A stretch of DNA of 64,000 nt, from the NCBI GenBank assembly GCA_944320965.1, contig CALUJO010000004.1, positions 1-64,000 on the forward strand. Reading direction: 5' to 3'. Every line of letters starts with the position of its first letter. The first letter of the stretch is position 1. The notes beneath the pieces were generated by a model. That model did no database searches and had not been told where the DNA came from. It was given only the letters and a program-made list of their open reading frames with translations. This document shows positions 1 through 8,385 of the stretch, piece after piece. Source of the DNA: an uncultured Bacteroidaceae bacterium (GTDB taxonomy: Bacteria; Bacteroidota; Bacteroidia; Bacteroidales; Bacteroidaceae). The position numbers and the translations under genes were made by a program.

Positions 1-170
1 TGTTGGGCAATGGCTTCTAATTTTGCATTTCTATCTTTTACATCCTTTTTGCGCTTCCAAGCTACTTTACCACATTTGGGGGAACAATAATAACTGTCAA
101 GTGTCTTTGCGACGAAAACCTTGCCGCAGACTTTGCACTTCCTTTTGATTTCAAATCCGATTGTTGGCAT
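1..170 (-). CDS. Zinc-ribbon N-terminus of an integrase-associated HTH protein (partial)
   Basis: An open frame starts with ATG at 170 on the minus strand and runs off the left edge, so only about 56 residues are visible. They contain CX2C (C12, C15) and CX3C (C29, C33), a likely zinc ribbon, followed by a basic helix rich in K and R. The opening MPTIGFEIKRKCKVCGK resembles small Bacteroides proteins that carry a zinc ribbon plus an excisionase/MerR-like helix-turn-helix and sit beside tyrosine integrases. That family link is from memory, and the HTH lies outside the window. If right, a mobile element begins just left of this window. The gene reads away from dnaK and is separated from it by a strong terminator. 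Confidence 0.6.
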   Translation of the reverse strand, partial: MPTIGFEIKRKCKVCGKVFVAKTLDSYYCSPKCGKVAWKRKKDVKDRNAKLEAIAQ

Positions 171-235
171 ATTATCTACTTTTAAGTATGTATTAGTATA
201 GATAAGTAGAATTTAGTTCCACATTATCTACTTTT
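171..235. repeat. 13-bp direct repeat upstream of the left-edge gene
   Basis: The sequence ATTATCTACTTTT occurs at 171-183 and again at 223-235. A partly inverted copy, TAGATAAGTAGA, lies between them at 199-210. The first copy directly abuts the start codon of the left-edge gene. Three related sites in 65 bp next to a putative mobile-element gene could be operator sites, or recombinase or excisionase arm sites. No function is shown. Confidence 0.5.
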
Positions 236-306
236 TTGTCTTGTCGCAAATAAGAGATAAAAAAGCCTATAGAAAACACATAGAAACCATGAACCCTATA
301 AACGCA

Positions 307-339
307 AAAAGCGTGCAACTCGTTGAGCTGCACGCTTTT
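307..339 (-). terminator. dnaK rho-independent terminator
   Basis: Arms AAAAGCGTGCA (307-317) and TGCACGCTTTT (329-339) are perfectly complementary, with CTC/GAG pairing inside. On the minus strand the second arm ends in a T-run. It lies 34 nt past the dnaK stop codon and separates dnaK from the left-edge gene. Confidence 0.9.
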
Positions 340-372
340 GCTTATTGTTTGTTATTTGTTTACTTATCGGAA

Positions 373-2298
373 TCATTTGACTTCCTCAAAGTCAGCATCC
401 TGAACATTGTCACCATTGTTGTTTGATGATGAGCTGTTTGTGTTGCTGCTCTGCTGTCCGGCACCTGCGTTAGGGTTCTGCTGAGCCTGTCCTGCATTTG
501 CGTACATTTCAGCACTTGCAGCCTGGAATGCGTTGTTCAATTCTGCTATTGCAGCATCGATTGCAGCGATATCCTGAGCCTTGTGAGCATCTTTCAGTTT
601 CTGAAGAGCAGCTTCGATAGGAGCTTTCTTGTCAGCTGGAAGTTTATCGCCAAGTTCTTTCAACTGATTTTCAGTCTGGAAAATCATTGAGTCAGCCTGG
701 TTCAACTTGTCAATCTTTTCACGTTCCTTCTTATCTGCATCAGCATTAGCTTCAGCTTCAGCTTTCATACGGTCGATTTCTTCCTTGCTCAAACCAGAAG
801 AAGCTTCGATACGTATTGCCTGTTCCTTACCTGTTGCCTTATCTTTTGCAGAAACCTTCAAGATACCGTTTGCATCGATATCGAATGTCACTTCAATCTG
901 AGGAACACCACGACGTGCAGGAGCAATACCTGTCAGGTTAAACTGGCCGATTGACTTGTTCTGTGCTGCCATTGGACGTTCTCCCTGTAGTACGTGAATT
1001 GTAACTTCAGTCTGGTTATCAGCAGCAGTAGAGAATACTTCACTCTTCTTGTAAGGAATTGTTGTGTTTGCATCAATCAACTTTGTCATTACACCACCAA
1101 GAGTTTCGATACCCATTGACAATGGAGTTACGTCAAGAAGAACGATGTCACCAACTCCGCCTTCCTTGTTAAGGATTGCACCCTGGATTGCTGCACCAAC
1201 TGCAACTACTTCATCCGGGTTAACTCCCTTAGAAGGAACTTTGCCGAAGAAGTCTTCAACAAGTTTCTGAACAGCCGGGATACGTGAAGAACCACCAACA
1301 AGGATTACTTCGTCAATATCAGAATTTTTTAGACCTGCATCTGCCATTGCTTTCTTACATGGTTCAAGACAAGCCTGAATCAAGTTGTGTGCAAGAGCTT
1401 CAAACTTAGCACGAGTCAAAGTCTTTACAAGGTGTTTTGGCACACCGTTAACCGGCATGATGTAAGGCAAGTTGATTTCTGAGCTTGTTGTAGAAGACAA
1501 TTCTATTTTAGCTTTTTCTGCTGCCTCTTTCAAACGCTGCAAAGCCATAGGATCCTGACGTAGGTCTATTCCTTCTTCAGCCTTGAATTCGTCTGCCAAC
1601 CAGTCGATGATTACCTGGTCAAAGTCATCACCGCCAAGGTGTGTATCACCGTTTGTTGAAAGAACTTCGAATACACCGCCACCGAAGTCAAGGATTGATA
1701 TATCGAATGTACCACCACCAAGGTCGAATACTGCGATCTTCATGTCTTTGTCGGACTTGTCAACACCATAAGCAAGAGCTGCTGCTGTAGGCTCGTTTAC
1801 AATACGTTCAACTTTAAGACCTGCGATTTCGCCGGCTTCCTTTGTTGCCTGACGCTGTGAGTCAGAGAAGTATGCAGGAACTGTGATGACAGCCTGTGTA
1901 ACTTCTTCACCAAGGTAGTCTTCTGCAGTCTTTTTCATTTTCTGAAGAATCATTGCAGAGATTTCCTGTGGAGTATATAAACGGCCTTCAATATCAACAC
2001 GTGGAGTATTGTTGTCACCACATTTTACTGAATATGGCACACGTGCGATTTCTTTCTGAACCTGATCCCAAGTTTCACCCATAAATCTCTTGATAGAGAA
2101 GATTGTACGTTTTGGGTTTGTGATAGCCTGACGTTTTGCAGGGTCACCTACCTTACGTTCTCCACCATCAACGAATGCTACTACTGAAGGAGTAGTTCTT
2201 TTACCTTCACTGTTGGCAATAACCACTGGTTCATTGCCTTCAAATACAGAAACACATGAGTTTGTTGTTCCTAAGTCTATACCAATAATCTTTCCCAT
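373..2298 (-). CDS. dnaK: Molecular chaperone DnaK (Hsp70)
   Basis: This 641-residue protein is a full-length bacterial Hsp70, an ATP-driven cytosolic chaperone that binds exposed hydrophobic segments of unfolded clients together with DnaJ and GrpE. The N-terminus reads [10 protein letters not shown] (nucleotide-binding phosphate loop), and the second phosphate motif [14 protein letters not shown] follows near residue 190. The substrate-binding domain starts near residue 385 ([14 protein letters not shown]), followed by the helical lid and a Q/N/S-rich linker. The last residues are EEVK, the usual bacterial end rather than the eukaryotic EEVD. It is monocistronic, with its own terminator downstream and no dnaJ or grpE beside it. 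No CIRCE operator is visible upstream. Confidence 0.98.
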   Translation of the reverse strand: MGKIIGIDLGTTNSCVSVFEGNEPVVIANSEGKRTTPSVVAFVDGGERKVGDPAKRQAITNPKRTIFSIKRFMGETWDQVQKEIARVPYSVKCGDNNTPRVDIEGRLYTPQEISAMILQKMKKTAEDYLGEEVTQAVITVPAYFSDSQRQATKEAGEIAGLKVERIVNEPTAAALAYGVDKSDKDMKIAVFDLGGGTFDISILDFGGGVFEVLSTNGDTHLGGDDFDQVIIDWLADEFKAEEGIDLRQDPMALQRLKEAAEKAKIELSSTTSSEINLPYIMPVNGVPKHLVKTLTRAKFEALAHNLIQACLEPCKKAMADAGLKNSDIDEVILVGGSSRIPAVQKLVEDFFGKVPSKGVNPDEVVAVGAAIQGAILNKEGGVGDIVLLDVTPLSMGIETLGGVMTKLIDANTTIPYKKSEVFSTAADNQTEVTIHVLQGERPMAAQNKSIGQFNLTGIAPARRGVPQIEVTFDIDANGILKVSAKDKATGKEQAIRIEASSGLSKEEIDRMKAEAEANADADKKEREKIDKLNQADSMIFQTENQLKELGDKLPADKKAPIEAALQKLKDAHKAQDIAAIDAAIAELNNAFQAASAEMYANAGQAQQNPNAGAGQQSSNTNSSSSNNNGDNVQDADFEEVK

Positions 2299-2576
2299 AA
2301 TATTTATCTTTTTTATTTATTATCATATTTAGTTGTTTATCTCGTGAGCTTCTTGCGACGCTCACTTATATTTAGGCAAAGCCCGTGCCAAATCTTTTCC
2401 GGTATGCAATATTATGGTATTGATGCCAAATAAAGTGTTATAAGTGTCCTGAATAGTGACAAATCCAGGACATACTGTCAGTTTTTGTGACACGGATGTC
2501 CATTTATTGCTTATAATTCATATCAGAAGCAGGAATGCCGTCATTATGGATACTGACAGCAAAGTAGTTTTTTTAT

Positions 2577-2660
2577 AACCGTAGTCTTCGGTTTTGAAAC
2601 TGGAACTTACGTTTCTGTAACCGAAGGCTTCGTTTTTAGAAATGCAGCTTGTGGTTTGGT
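2577..2660. repeat. 21-nt periodic array 1 (four units)
   Basis: Four consecutive 21-nt units start at 2577, 2598, 2619 and 2640. Each begins with AA and ends with a T-rich stretch. Units 1 and 3 approximate AACCGAAGnCTTCGGTTTT, which is nearly self-complementary; units 2 and 4 are more diverged. The array lies between the metG terminator and the dnaK upstream region and codes for nothing. Five other arrays with the same layout occur in this window. Confidence 0.8.
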
Positions 2661-2783
2661 ATTTTGGCAGGAGTAATGGTGTTGCAGCTTGGATGTATCA
2701 AAAGATTGTGCTTATGACATGTGTGCAGCCTGTTGGTGTTTCGTCCTGTTGCTGTCTGCTATCTTGTTATTTGTATATGGAAT

Positions 2784-2820
2784 AAAAAAAGAATGTGGTG
2801 GAGCAACTTCCACCACATTC
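2784..2820 (-). terminator. metG rho-independent terminator
   Basis: A perfect 12-bp stem pairs GAATGTGGTGGA (2791-2802) with TCCACCACATTC (2809-2820) across a 6-nt loop. On the minus strand it is followed by seven T residues (2784-2790). Confidence 0.95.
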
Positions 2821-2862
2821 CTGTCTTACATATAAAGTATAATGCTTTGGGCCCTTTGTTAT

Positions 2863-4902
2863 TTACTTTACTTCGCTTCCAGGCTTTGCTTCACGCATAG
2901 GAGTTATTACTGACAATCCTCCGTCAAAGTTCTCTGCGCTAAGTATCATTCCCTGGCTTTCAATGCCTTTCAATTTGCGTGGAGGCAGATTGGCAATGAA
3001 GCATACCTGTTTGCCTACAAGTTCTTCTGGCGAATAGTGTTTTGCTATTCCGGAAACTATTGTTCTTGTTTCCAGTCCGTCGTCTATCTTGAACTGAAGA
3101 AGTTTGTCGGCTTTTGGAACTTTCTGGCATTCAAGGATTGTACCTACACGGATATCCAGTTTAAGGAAATCGTCAAATTCGATGTTTTCTCTTATCGGAT
3201 TAGCCTTGTAGTTTGCTTCTTCGTTTGCTTTCTTTGTATCAAGAAGTTTCTGAACCTGTGCTTCAATAACGCTGTCTTCAATCTTTTCAAACAAAAGTTC
3301 CGGTTTGTTAAGCACATGTCCTTCTTCAAGAAGGTCTGTAGAACCCAATCTGCTCCAGTCGCATTCCTGCAGATTAAGCATTTCTCTCAGTTTCTTTGCG
3401 CTGAATGGCAGGAACGGTTCGAATGCGATGGCAAGGTTGGCAACGAGTTGCATACTGATGTTCAATATTGTAGCAACGCGTGTCATGTCCGTTTTGGCAA
3501 GTTTCCAAGGTTCTGTGTCGGCAAGGTATTTGTTTCCGATACGTGCAAGATTCATTGCTTCTTTCTGTGCATCACGGAATTTGAATACGTCAAGCAGCTT
3601 TTCTACATCCTGTTTTACGTCAGAGAATTCCTTCAGAATTTCCTTGTCATAGTCTGTCAGTTCGCCGACTGCAGGAACTTTACCGTCAAAATATTTGTTT
3701 GTAAGAACCATTGCACGGTTAACGAAGTTTCCGAATACGGCAACAAGTTCGTTGTTGTTACGTGCCTGGAAGTCTTTCCAAGTGAAGTCATTGTCTTTTG
3801 TTTCCGGTGCATTTGCAGTAAGCACGTATCTCAGTACATCCTGTTTGCCAGGGAAGTCGGCAAGATATTCATGCAACCATACTGCCCAGTTGCGTGAAGT
3901 TGAGATTTTGTCGCCTTCAAGGTTCAGGAACTCGTTGCTTGGCACGTTGTCAGGAAGGATGTAGCTTCCTTCTGCCTTAAGCATTGCAGGGAATACGATG
4001 CAGTGGAAAACGATATTGTCTTTTCCTATGAAGTGAACAAGACGTGTCTCTGGGTCTTTCCACCACTTTTCCCAAGAGTCAGGAAGAAGTTCTTTTGTGT
4101 TTGAAATATAACCTATAGGTGCGTCAAACCAAACGTAAAGCACTTTTCCTTCGGCTCCTTCAACCGGAACAGGGATACCCCAGTCAAGGTCACGGCTCAC
4201 GGCACGTGGCTGAAGTCCCATATCCAGCCAGCTTTTGCACTGACCGTAAACGTTAGGTCTCCATTCCTTGTGGTTTTCAAGTATCCATTCTCTCAGCCAT
4301 GCTTCGTGCTTGTCAAGAGGCAGATACCAGTGTTTTGTTTCCTTCATAACAGGCTTTGAACCGCTTATTGCCGATTTCGGGTTAATAAGGTCGGTAGGGC
4401 TCAGAGAAGTACCGCATGCCTCGCACTGGTCGCCATAGGCACGTTCGTTATGGCAGTGAGGGCATTCTCCTGTAATATATCTGTCGGCAAGGAACTGTTT
4501 TGCTTCCTCGTCGTAATATTGTTCAGATGTCTTTTCAATGAATTCTCCTTTTTCATACAGTTTTCTGAAAAAGTCGGATGCTGTCTGTCTGTGTATTTCT
4601 GAAGAAGTTCTTGAATAGATGTCAAATGATATACCGAATTCTTCAAAAGATTTCTTTATAAGATTGTGATAACGGTCAACCACATCCTGCGGAGTAATTC
4701 CTTCTTTGCGTGCACGTATAGTAATTGGCACACCATGCTCATCGGAACCTCCAATAAACAGGACATCTTCTTTCTTAAGACGAAGATACCTTACATATAT
4801 ATCTGCCGGGACATATACTCCAGCCAAATGTCCGATATGTACAGGACCGTTGGCATAGGGCAGGGCAGATGTCACAGTTGTTCTTTTAAAATGCTTTTCC
4901 AT
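2863..4902 (-). CDS. metG: Methionyl-tRNA synthetase
   Basis: This protein charges tRNA-Met with methionine for initiation and elongation in the cytosol. The ATG at 4902 ([10 protein letters not shown]) is chosen, giving 679 residues; an ATG eight codons upstream is in frame but adds nothing typical of the family. Class I signatures are present: HIGH as PVHIGHLAG near residue 23, and a KMSKS-equivalent KISTS in [11 protein letters not shown] zinc knuckle carries two CX2C pairs (CPHC and CEAC) near residues 143-160. The last 110 residues form an EMAP/Trbp111-like tRNA-binding domain ([11 protein letters not shown]), usual for the long dimeric form. A minus-strand TATTTTTG box lies 22 nt upstream of the start. 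Confidence 0.98.
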   Translation of the reverse strand: MEKHFKRTTVTSALPYANGPVHIGHLAGVYVPADIYVRYLRLKKEDVLFIGGSDEHGVPITIRARKEGITPQDVVDRYHNLIKKSFEEFGISFDIYSRTSSEIHRQTASDFFRKLYEKGEFIEKTSEQYYDEEAKQFLADRYITGECPHCHNERAYGDQCEACGTSLSPTDLINPKSAISGSKPVMKETKHWYLPLDKHEAWLREWILENHKEWRPNVYGQCKSWLDMGLQPRAVSRDLDWGIPVPVEGAEGKVLYVWFDAPIGYISNTKELLPDSWEKWWKDPETRLVHFIGKDNIVFHCIVFPAMLKAEGSYILPDNVPSNEFLNLEGDKISTSRNWAVWLHEYLADFPGKQDVLRYVLTANAPETKDNDFTWKDFQARNNNELVAVFGNFVNRAMVLTNKYFDGKVPAVGELTDYDKEILKEFSDVKQDVEKLLDVFKFRDAQKEAMNLARIGNKYLADTEPWKLAKTDMTRVATILNISMQLVANLAIAFEPFLPFSAKKLREMLNLQECDWSRLGSTDLLEEGHVLNKPELLFEKIEDSVIEAQVQKLLDTKKANEEANYKANPIRENIEFDDFLKLDIRVGTILECQKVPKADKLLQFKIDDGLETRTIVSGIAKHYSPEELVGKQVCFIANLPPRKLKGIESQGMILSAENFDGGLSVITPMREAKPGSEVK

Positions 4903-4923
4903 AATCAAATTTCCAATTTGATG

Positions 4924-4931
4924 CAAAAATA
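4924..4931 (-). promoter_or_regulatory. -7 box for metG
   Basis: CAAAAATA on the plus strand reads TATTTTTG on the minus strand, matching Bacteroides TAnnTTTG. It implies a leader of roughly 15 nt. No clear -33 TTTG is seen. Confidence 0.55.
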
Positions 4932-5112
4932 CAGCATTTTAATTTTATATTGGTAATAAAGATGATAAAAAGCGGAAAAAAGTGGGTGTTATGCCGGTTT
5001 GTTATATAAATTCTGATTTGCCAATCTTGTAATTGTAGTATCAAAAGTTTGATTTTTTTGTATTAGTCTTACCAAAATAGTTTAAGTACAGCTTATTTAT
5101 TTTATAAATACT

Positions 5113-5142
5113 TTTGTTTTAGAACATAAAAGCATATATTTG
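5113..5142 (+). promoter_or_regulatory. Promoter of the outer-membrane barrel gene
   Basis: TTTG at 5113-5116 and TATATTTG at 5135-5142 are separated by 18 nt, a good match to the Bacteroides -33/-7 promoter. The start codon follows 32 nt later. Confidence 0.7.
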
Positions 5143-5174
5143 TCAGACTATAAACTATTAAATTAGAACAAAGT

Positions 5175-5852
5175 ATGAAAAGAACAATTTTGGGAATATT
5201 AATTATTTCATGTCTGGCATTTGCTTTGCCTGCAAATTCACAGATTAAGTTCGGTTTCAAGTTCGGAACCAATTTTACAAATAACAATTATGATGCTTTG
5301 CTTGAAAATATAAAGACAATTGATTCGAAGAACTTGAAAATAAATGGAACAACTGGTATTTTCTTCGGGCCTATGATGGATGTAAAGCTGCCTATTCTAG
5401 GGTTAGGATTTGATGCCGGTTTCAATTATAACTTCAGAAAATACACAATTGACAATTCAACTGATAACATGAGCACAGTGACAAAGCAGCATTCATTTGT
5501 TATTCCTGTGAATTTGAAATATAATTTCGGTTTGGGGGATGCTCTTGGCCTTTATGTTACTGCCGGTCCAACTTTTGAATTCAATATCAATCCTGATACT
5601 TTCTGGAAAGATGTGACAATTGCTGCTGCAAATGCCATTGACGGATATGAATATGAAAGAAAGAGTACTGATATTTGGTTGAGTGTCGGTGCAGGATTGA
5701 AGATTCTTAATCACATACAATTCGGCTTCAATTATAATTTTGGATTGACTGAAGCTGCAAAAGGTAGTGTAACAAATTTTGTAAATGCAGCTTGGGATGA
5801 TAAGGCTGTCAGAAATAGAGAATGGCAGATTTCTGTTGCATATTTATTCTGA
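5175..5852 (+). CDS. Outer-membrane beta-barrel protein (PorT-like fold)
   Basis: This 225-residue protein has a Sec signal peptide (MKRTILGILIISCLAFALPANSQ) and then alternating amphipathic strands such as IKFGFKFGTNF and FDAGFNYNFRKY, ending in an aromatic residue (WQISVAYLF) as barrel proteins do. The layout fits the small 8-10 strand porin-like outer-membrane family common in Bacteroidales. Its ligand or role cannot be told from sequence. It is a single gene with its own promoter and a strong terminator. Confidence 0.8.
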   Translation: MKRTILGILIISCLAFALPANSQIKFGFKFGTNFTNNNYDALLENIKTIDSKNLKINGTTGIFFGPMMDVKLPILGLGFDAGFNYNFRKYTIDNSTDNMSTVTKQHSFVIPVNLKYNFGLGDALGLYVTAGPTFEFNINPDTFWKDVTIAAANAIDGYEYERKSTDIWLSVGAGLKILNHIQFGFNYNFGLTEAAKGSVTNFVNAAWDDKAVRNREWQISVAYLF

Positions 5853-5868
5853 TAATAAGTATATATGT

Positions 5869-5906
5869 AAAACGGGGCGCAATCATCAAGATTAGCGCCC
5901 CGTTTT
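5869..5906. terminator. Bidirectional terminator
   Basis: Arms AAAACGGGGCGC (5869-5880) and GCGCCCCGTTTT (5895-5906) form a 12-bp stem with a 14-nt loop and T/A tracts on both sides. It sits between convergent genes ending at 5852 (+) and 5921 (-), so it can serve both. Confidence 0.9.
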
Positions 5907-5920
5907 TTGTTTATGCCATT

Positions 5921-6340
5921 TTATTCTTCTTCGCTTTCTTCTTTATACAGAGTGAAATTGAATTCTGTCTTTGGAAGTGTCTTCAGGTTGCGTTTTTCCT
6001 TGTTAACCAGACGGTTGTTTATTTTCTTGTATTTCTTGTTAATGTCTTTCATGTCTGTATCATAGAAAATGGCACATGCATGATTGGCGACATTGTAGTT
6101 CTTTTCAAGGAAACTTTTCAATTGTGCGCTGTATTCCTCTTCCTTGTCTATAAATCCGTCCTTGTTTGTCAGCAGACTGTCAACAGTAATAATCTCTGTT
6201 ATGAATGCAGAAGAATCTGTAAGTGATACGGTTACGCCAAATAAAATGACCTGTTTGTTCTCCTTGTCTTTCTTCTTTTTAGCAAAAGACACTGAAGATA
6301 CTGCGATAAGCAGGATTAAAATTAAGCTGATTCTTTTCAT
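5921..6340 (-). CDS. Secreted hypothetical protein downstream of nadE
   Basis: This 139-residue protein has a signal peptide (MKRISLILILLIAVSSVSFA) and then a lysine-rich stretch, KKKKDKENK. The mature part has mixed alpha/beta character and a very acidic end (EESEEE). No known domain is recognised. It starts 4 nt after the nadE stop codon on the same strand, so it is probably cotranscribed with nadE, but nothing in its sequence suggests a role in NAD synthesis. A periplasmic location is inferred from the signal peptide. Confidence 0.75.
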   Translation of the reverse strand: MKRISLILILLIAVSSVSFAKKKKDKENKQVILFGVTVSLTDSSAFITEIITVDSLLTNKDGFIDKEEEYSAQLKSFLEKNYNVANHACAIFYDTDMKDINKKYKKINNRLVNKEKRNLKTLPKTEFNFTLYKEESEEE

Positions 6341-6344
6341 TTAG

Positions 6345-8261
6345 TTATATTTTGTTTATGTTGTCCAACCATGATTCGAAAGAAGCATCACTCGGCATCT
6401 TCCAGTCACTTCTCGGGCTTAATGATACATCACTGACTTTTGGTCCGTCAGGCAGGCAGGAACGCTTGAACTGCTGAACGAAGAACCTGCGGATGAATGT
6501 GGTAAGCCATTTGTATATTGTTTCCTTGTCATAGATACCTTCAAAGGCTTTCTCGGCAAGGTATTGTATTTTTTCTGGAGTGAATTTGTTCTTAATCATA
6601 TTATACAGGAAGAAATCATGCAGTTCATACGGTCCCACAAGGTCTTCTGTTTTCTGTTTGATATTGCCGTTTTCATCATGAGGCATAAGCTCCGGACTGA
6701 TAGGAGTGTTTACAATATCAATAAGTGTTTCCTTTACAGTGCTGTCACTGTGGTTTTCGGCAATCCATTTGACAAGATGTTGTACCAGAGTCTTAGGTAT
6801 TCCGCTGTTGACACCATACATGGACATGTGGTCACCATTGTATGTTGCCCATCCTAATGCCAGTTCTGACATGTCACCTGTTCCTACAACCATACCGTTA
6901 ACCTGGTTAGCTATATCCATAAGGATCTGGGTTCTTTCCCTTGCCTGTGAATTTTCGTAGGTTACATCATGGCGGTTTATGTCGTGACCTATGTCATTGA
7001 AGTGGTTGATGCATGCTTCCTTGATGCTGATTTCTCTGATTGTTACGCCAAGGGCTTTCATCAACGCCATGGCATTGTTGTATGTTCTGTCTGTAGTCCC
7101 GAATCCCGGCATTGTCACTGCTGTGATGTTTTCTGACGGAATTCCGAGCTGTTTGAATGTTCCTGCGCATACAAGTACTGCAAGAGTTGAGTCAAGTCCG
7201 CCGGAAATACCAACAACAACATTCTTGCATCCGGCATGGTCAAGTCGTTTGGCAAGTCCCATTGTCTGAATTGCAAATATTTCATTGCACTGTTTGTCGG
7301 TCTCTTCGGGTGAAGGGATGAACGGTATTCTGTTGATATGTCTTGTCAGTGTAGCTTCATGTCCTTCGGCATCGATGTTTATTTCTTTGATATCGTTCTC
7401 CTGGGTCATGAATGATGCGAAAGTCATATTGGTTCTTCTTGCGCTTCTTATGTGCTCTATGTCAATTTCGGAGTATATGATTTGCGGCTCGAACCTGAAT
7501 CTTTCGGCTTCGCACAATTTTTCTCCCATTTCATATATAAGGCATTTGCCTCCGAATACGGTATCTGTAGTAGATTCTCCGAATCCGCATGAAGAGAACA
7601 CGTATCCGCAAATGCATTGTGACGAATGAACTTTGACAAGATTCTGTACATAATTGTATTTACCCATTGTGTCATTGTCGGCAGATAAGTTGAATATTAC
7701 TTCAGCTCCCGCCTGAACGAAGTCTGCGCTTTTGGGAACCGGAGCCCAAAGGTCCTCACACAATTCAACAGCGAACGAAAGTTCTTTTGTCCTGAAAGTA
7801 AGGTTGCAGCCGAAGTGTGCTTTCTGGCCGCAAAGAATCATTTTTCTGCTTATGATATCCTTGCCCGAACGGAACCATCTCTGTTCGTAGAATTCGCTGT
7901 AGTTGGGCAGGTATCGCTTAGGAACAATTCCAAGTATTTCGCCTTTGCGTATAACCACACCGACATTATATATAGCCGATTTGAAAAGCAGCGGCATACC
8001 TAGTATTGAAATTATATCATGCTCGGCAGTTTCGTTTATTATTGTTTCAAGCGCTTTTTCCGAACTTTCAAGAAGAAAATCCTGTTGGAACAAGTCGGCA
8101 CAGGTATAGCCTGTTATACAAAGTTCCGGGAACAGGATTACGGAAGCCTTGTTTTCTGCAGCTTCCTTTATCTGGTTTATTATATGTTTTGCGTTGTATG
8201 CCGGATCAGCAACCTTGACACTTGGTATGGCTGCTGCCACTTTTACAAATCCATATTTCAT
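6345..8261 (-). CDS. nadE: Glutamine-dependent NAD+ synthetase
   Basis: This 638-residue two-domain enzyme converts deamido-NAD to NAD using glutamine as ammonia donor, the last step of NAD synthesis. The N-terminal half is a nitrilase-type glutaminase with Glu46 (LFPELCITGYTC), a Lys in VPKRYLPNY and the nucleophile Cys in VELCEDLW. The C-terminal half is the ATP-pyrophosphatase synthetase with the loop GISGGLDST near residue 350. Length matches the glutamine-using class. A secreted hypothetical protein follows after 4 nt. A minus-strand TATGTTTG box lies about 45 nt upstream. Confidence 0.97.
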   Translation of the reverse strand: MKYGFVKVAAAIPSVKVADPAYNAKHIINQIKEAAENKASVILFPELCITGYTCADLFQQDFLLESSEKALETIINETAEHDIISILGMPLLFKSAIYNVGVVIRKGEILGIVPKRYLPNYSEFYEQRWFRSGKDIISRKMILCGQKAHFGCNLTFRTKELSFAVELCEDLWAPVPKSADFVQAGAEVIFNLSADNDTMGKYNYVQNLVKVHSSQCICGYVFSSCGFGESTTDTVFGGKCLIYEMGEKLCEAERFRFEPQIIYSEIDIEHIRSARRTNMTFASFMTQENDIKEINIDAEGHEATLTRHINRIPFIPSPEETDKQCNEIFAIQTMGLAKRLDHAGCKNVVVGISGGLDSTLAVLVCAGTFKQLGIPSENITAVTMPGFGTTDRTYNNAMALMKALGVTIREISIKEACINHFNDIGHDINRHDVTYENSQARERTQILMDIANQVNGMVVGTGDMSELALGWATYNGDHMSMYGVNSGIPKTLVQHLVKWIAENHSDSTVKETLIDIVNTPISPELMPHDENGNIKQKTEDLVGPYELHDFFLYNMIKNKFTPEKIQYLAEKAFEGIYDKETIYKWLTTFIRRFFVQQFKRSCLPDGPKVSDVSLSPRSDWKMPSDASFESWLDNINKI

Positions 8262-8305
8262 AACTGTATAATTAAGTATGAGTAAATATTTGTTTTAAAT
8301 ATCTA

Positions 8306-8313
8306 CAAACATA
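8306..8313 (-). promoter_or_regulatory. -7 box for nadE
   Basis: CAAACATA on the plus strand reads TATGTTTG on the minus strand. An ATTG sits 18 nt further upstream as a weak -33. The predicted leader is about 40 nt. Confidence 0.55.
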
Positions 8314-8385
8314 CATAAAAATATGGTATATCAATATTTATCGGTATGAAAAGTTATAGCTTATTAATATTGTTTTTTAATCAAT

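Larger units (their letters stand above)
2299..2862. other. Intergenic region between metG and dnaK
   Basis: No credible gene is seen in this 564-bp gap. It holds the metG terminator, a four-unit 21-nt array (2577-2660) and two small hairpins upstream of dnaK: GTGAGC/GCTCAC at 2344-2365 and TGTCCTG/CAGGACA at 2445-2472. The first would fall in the dnaK 5' leader and the second in the leader or promoter. No TAnnTTTG box could be placed for dnaK on the minus strand, so its promoter may be of another class. Confidence 0.6.

Noticed and set aside
3037-3897. A 286-codon plus-strand open frame opposite metG
   Set aside because: It is cysteine- and phenylalanine-rich low-quality sequence in the antisense frame of a clearly conserved synthetase; no promoter or domain supports it.
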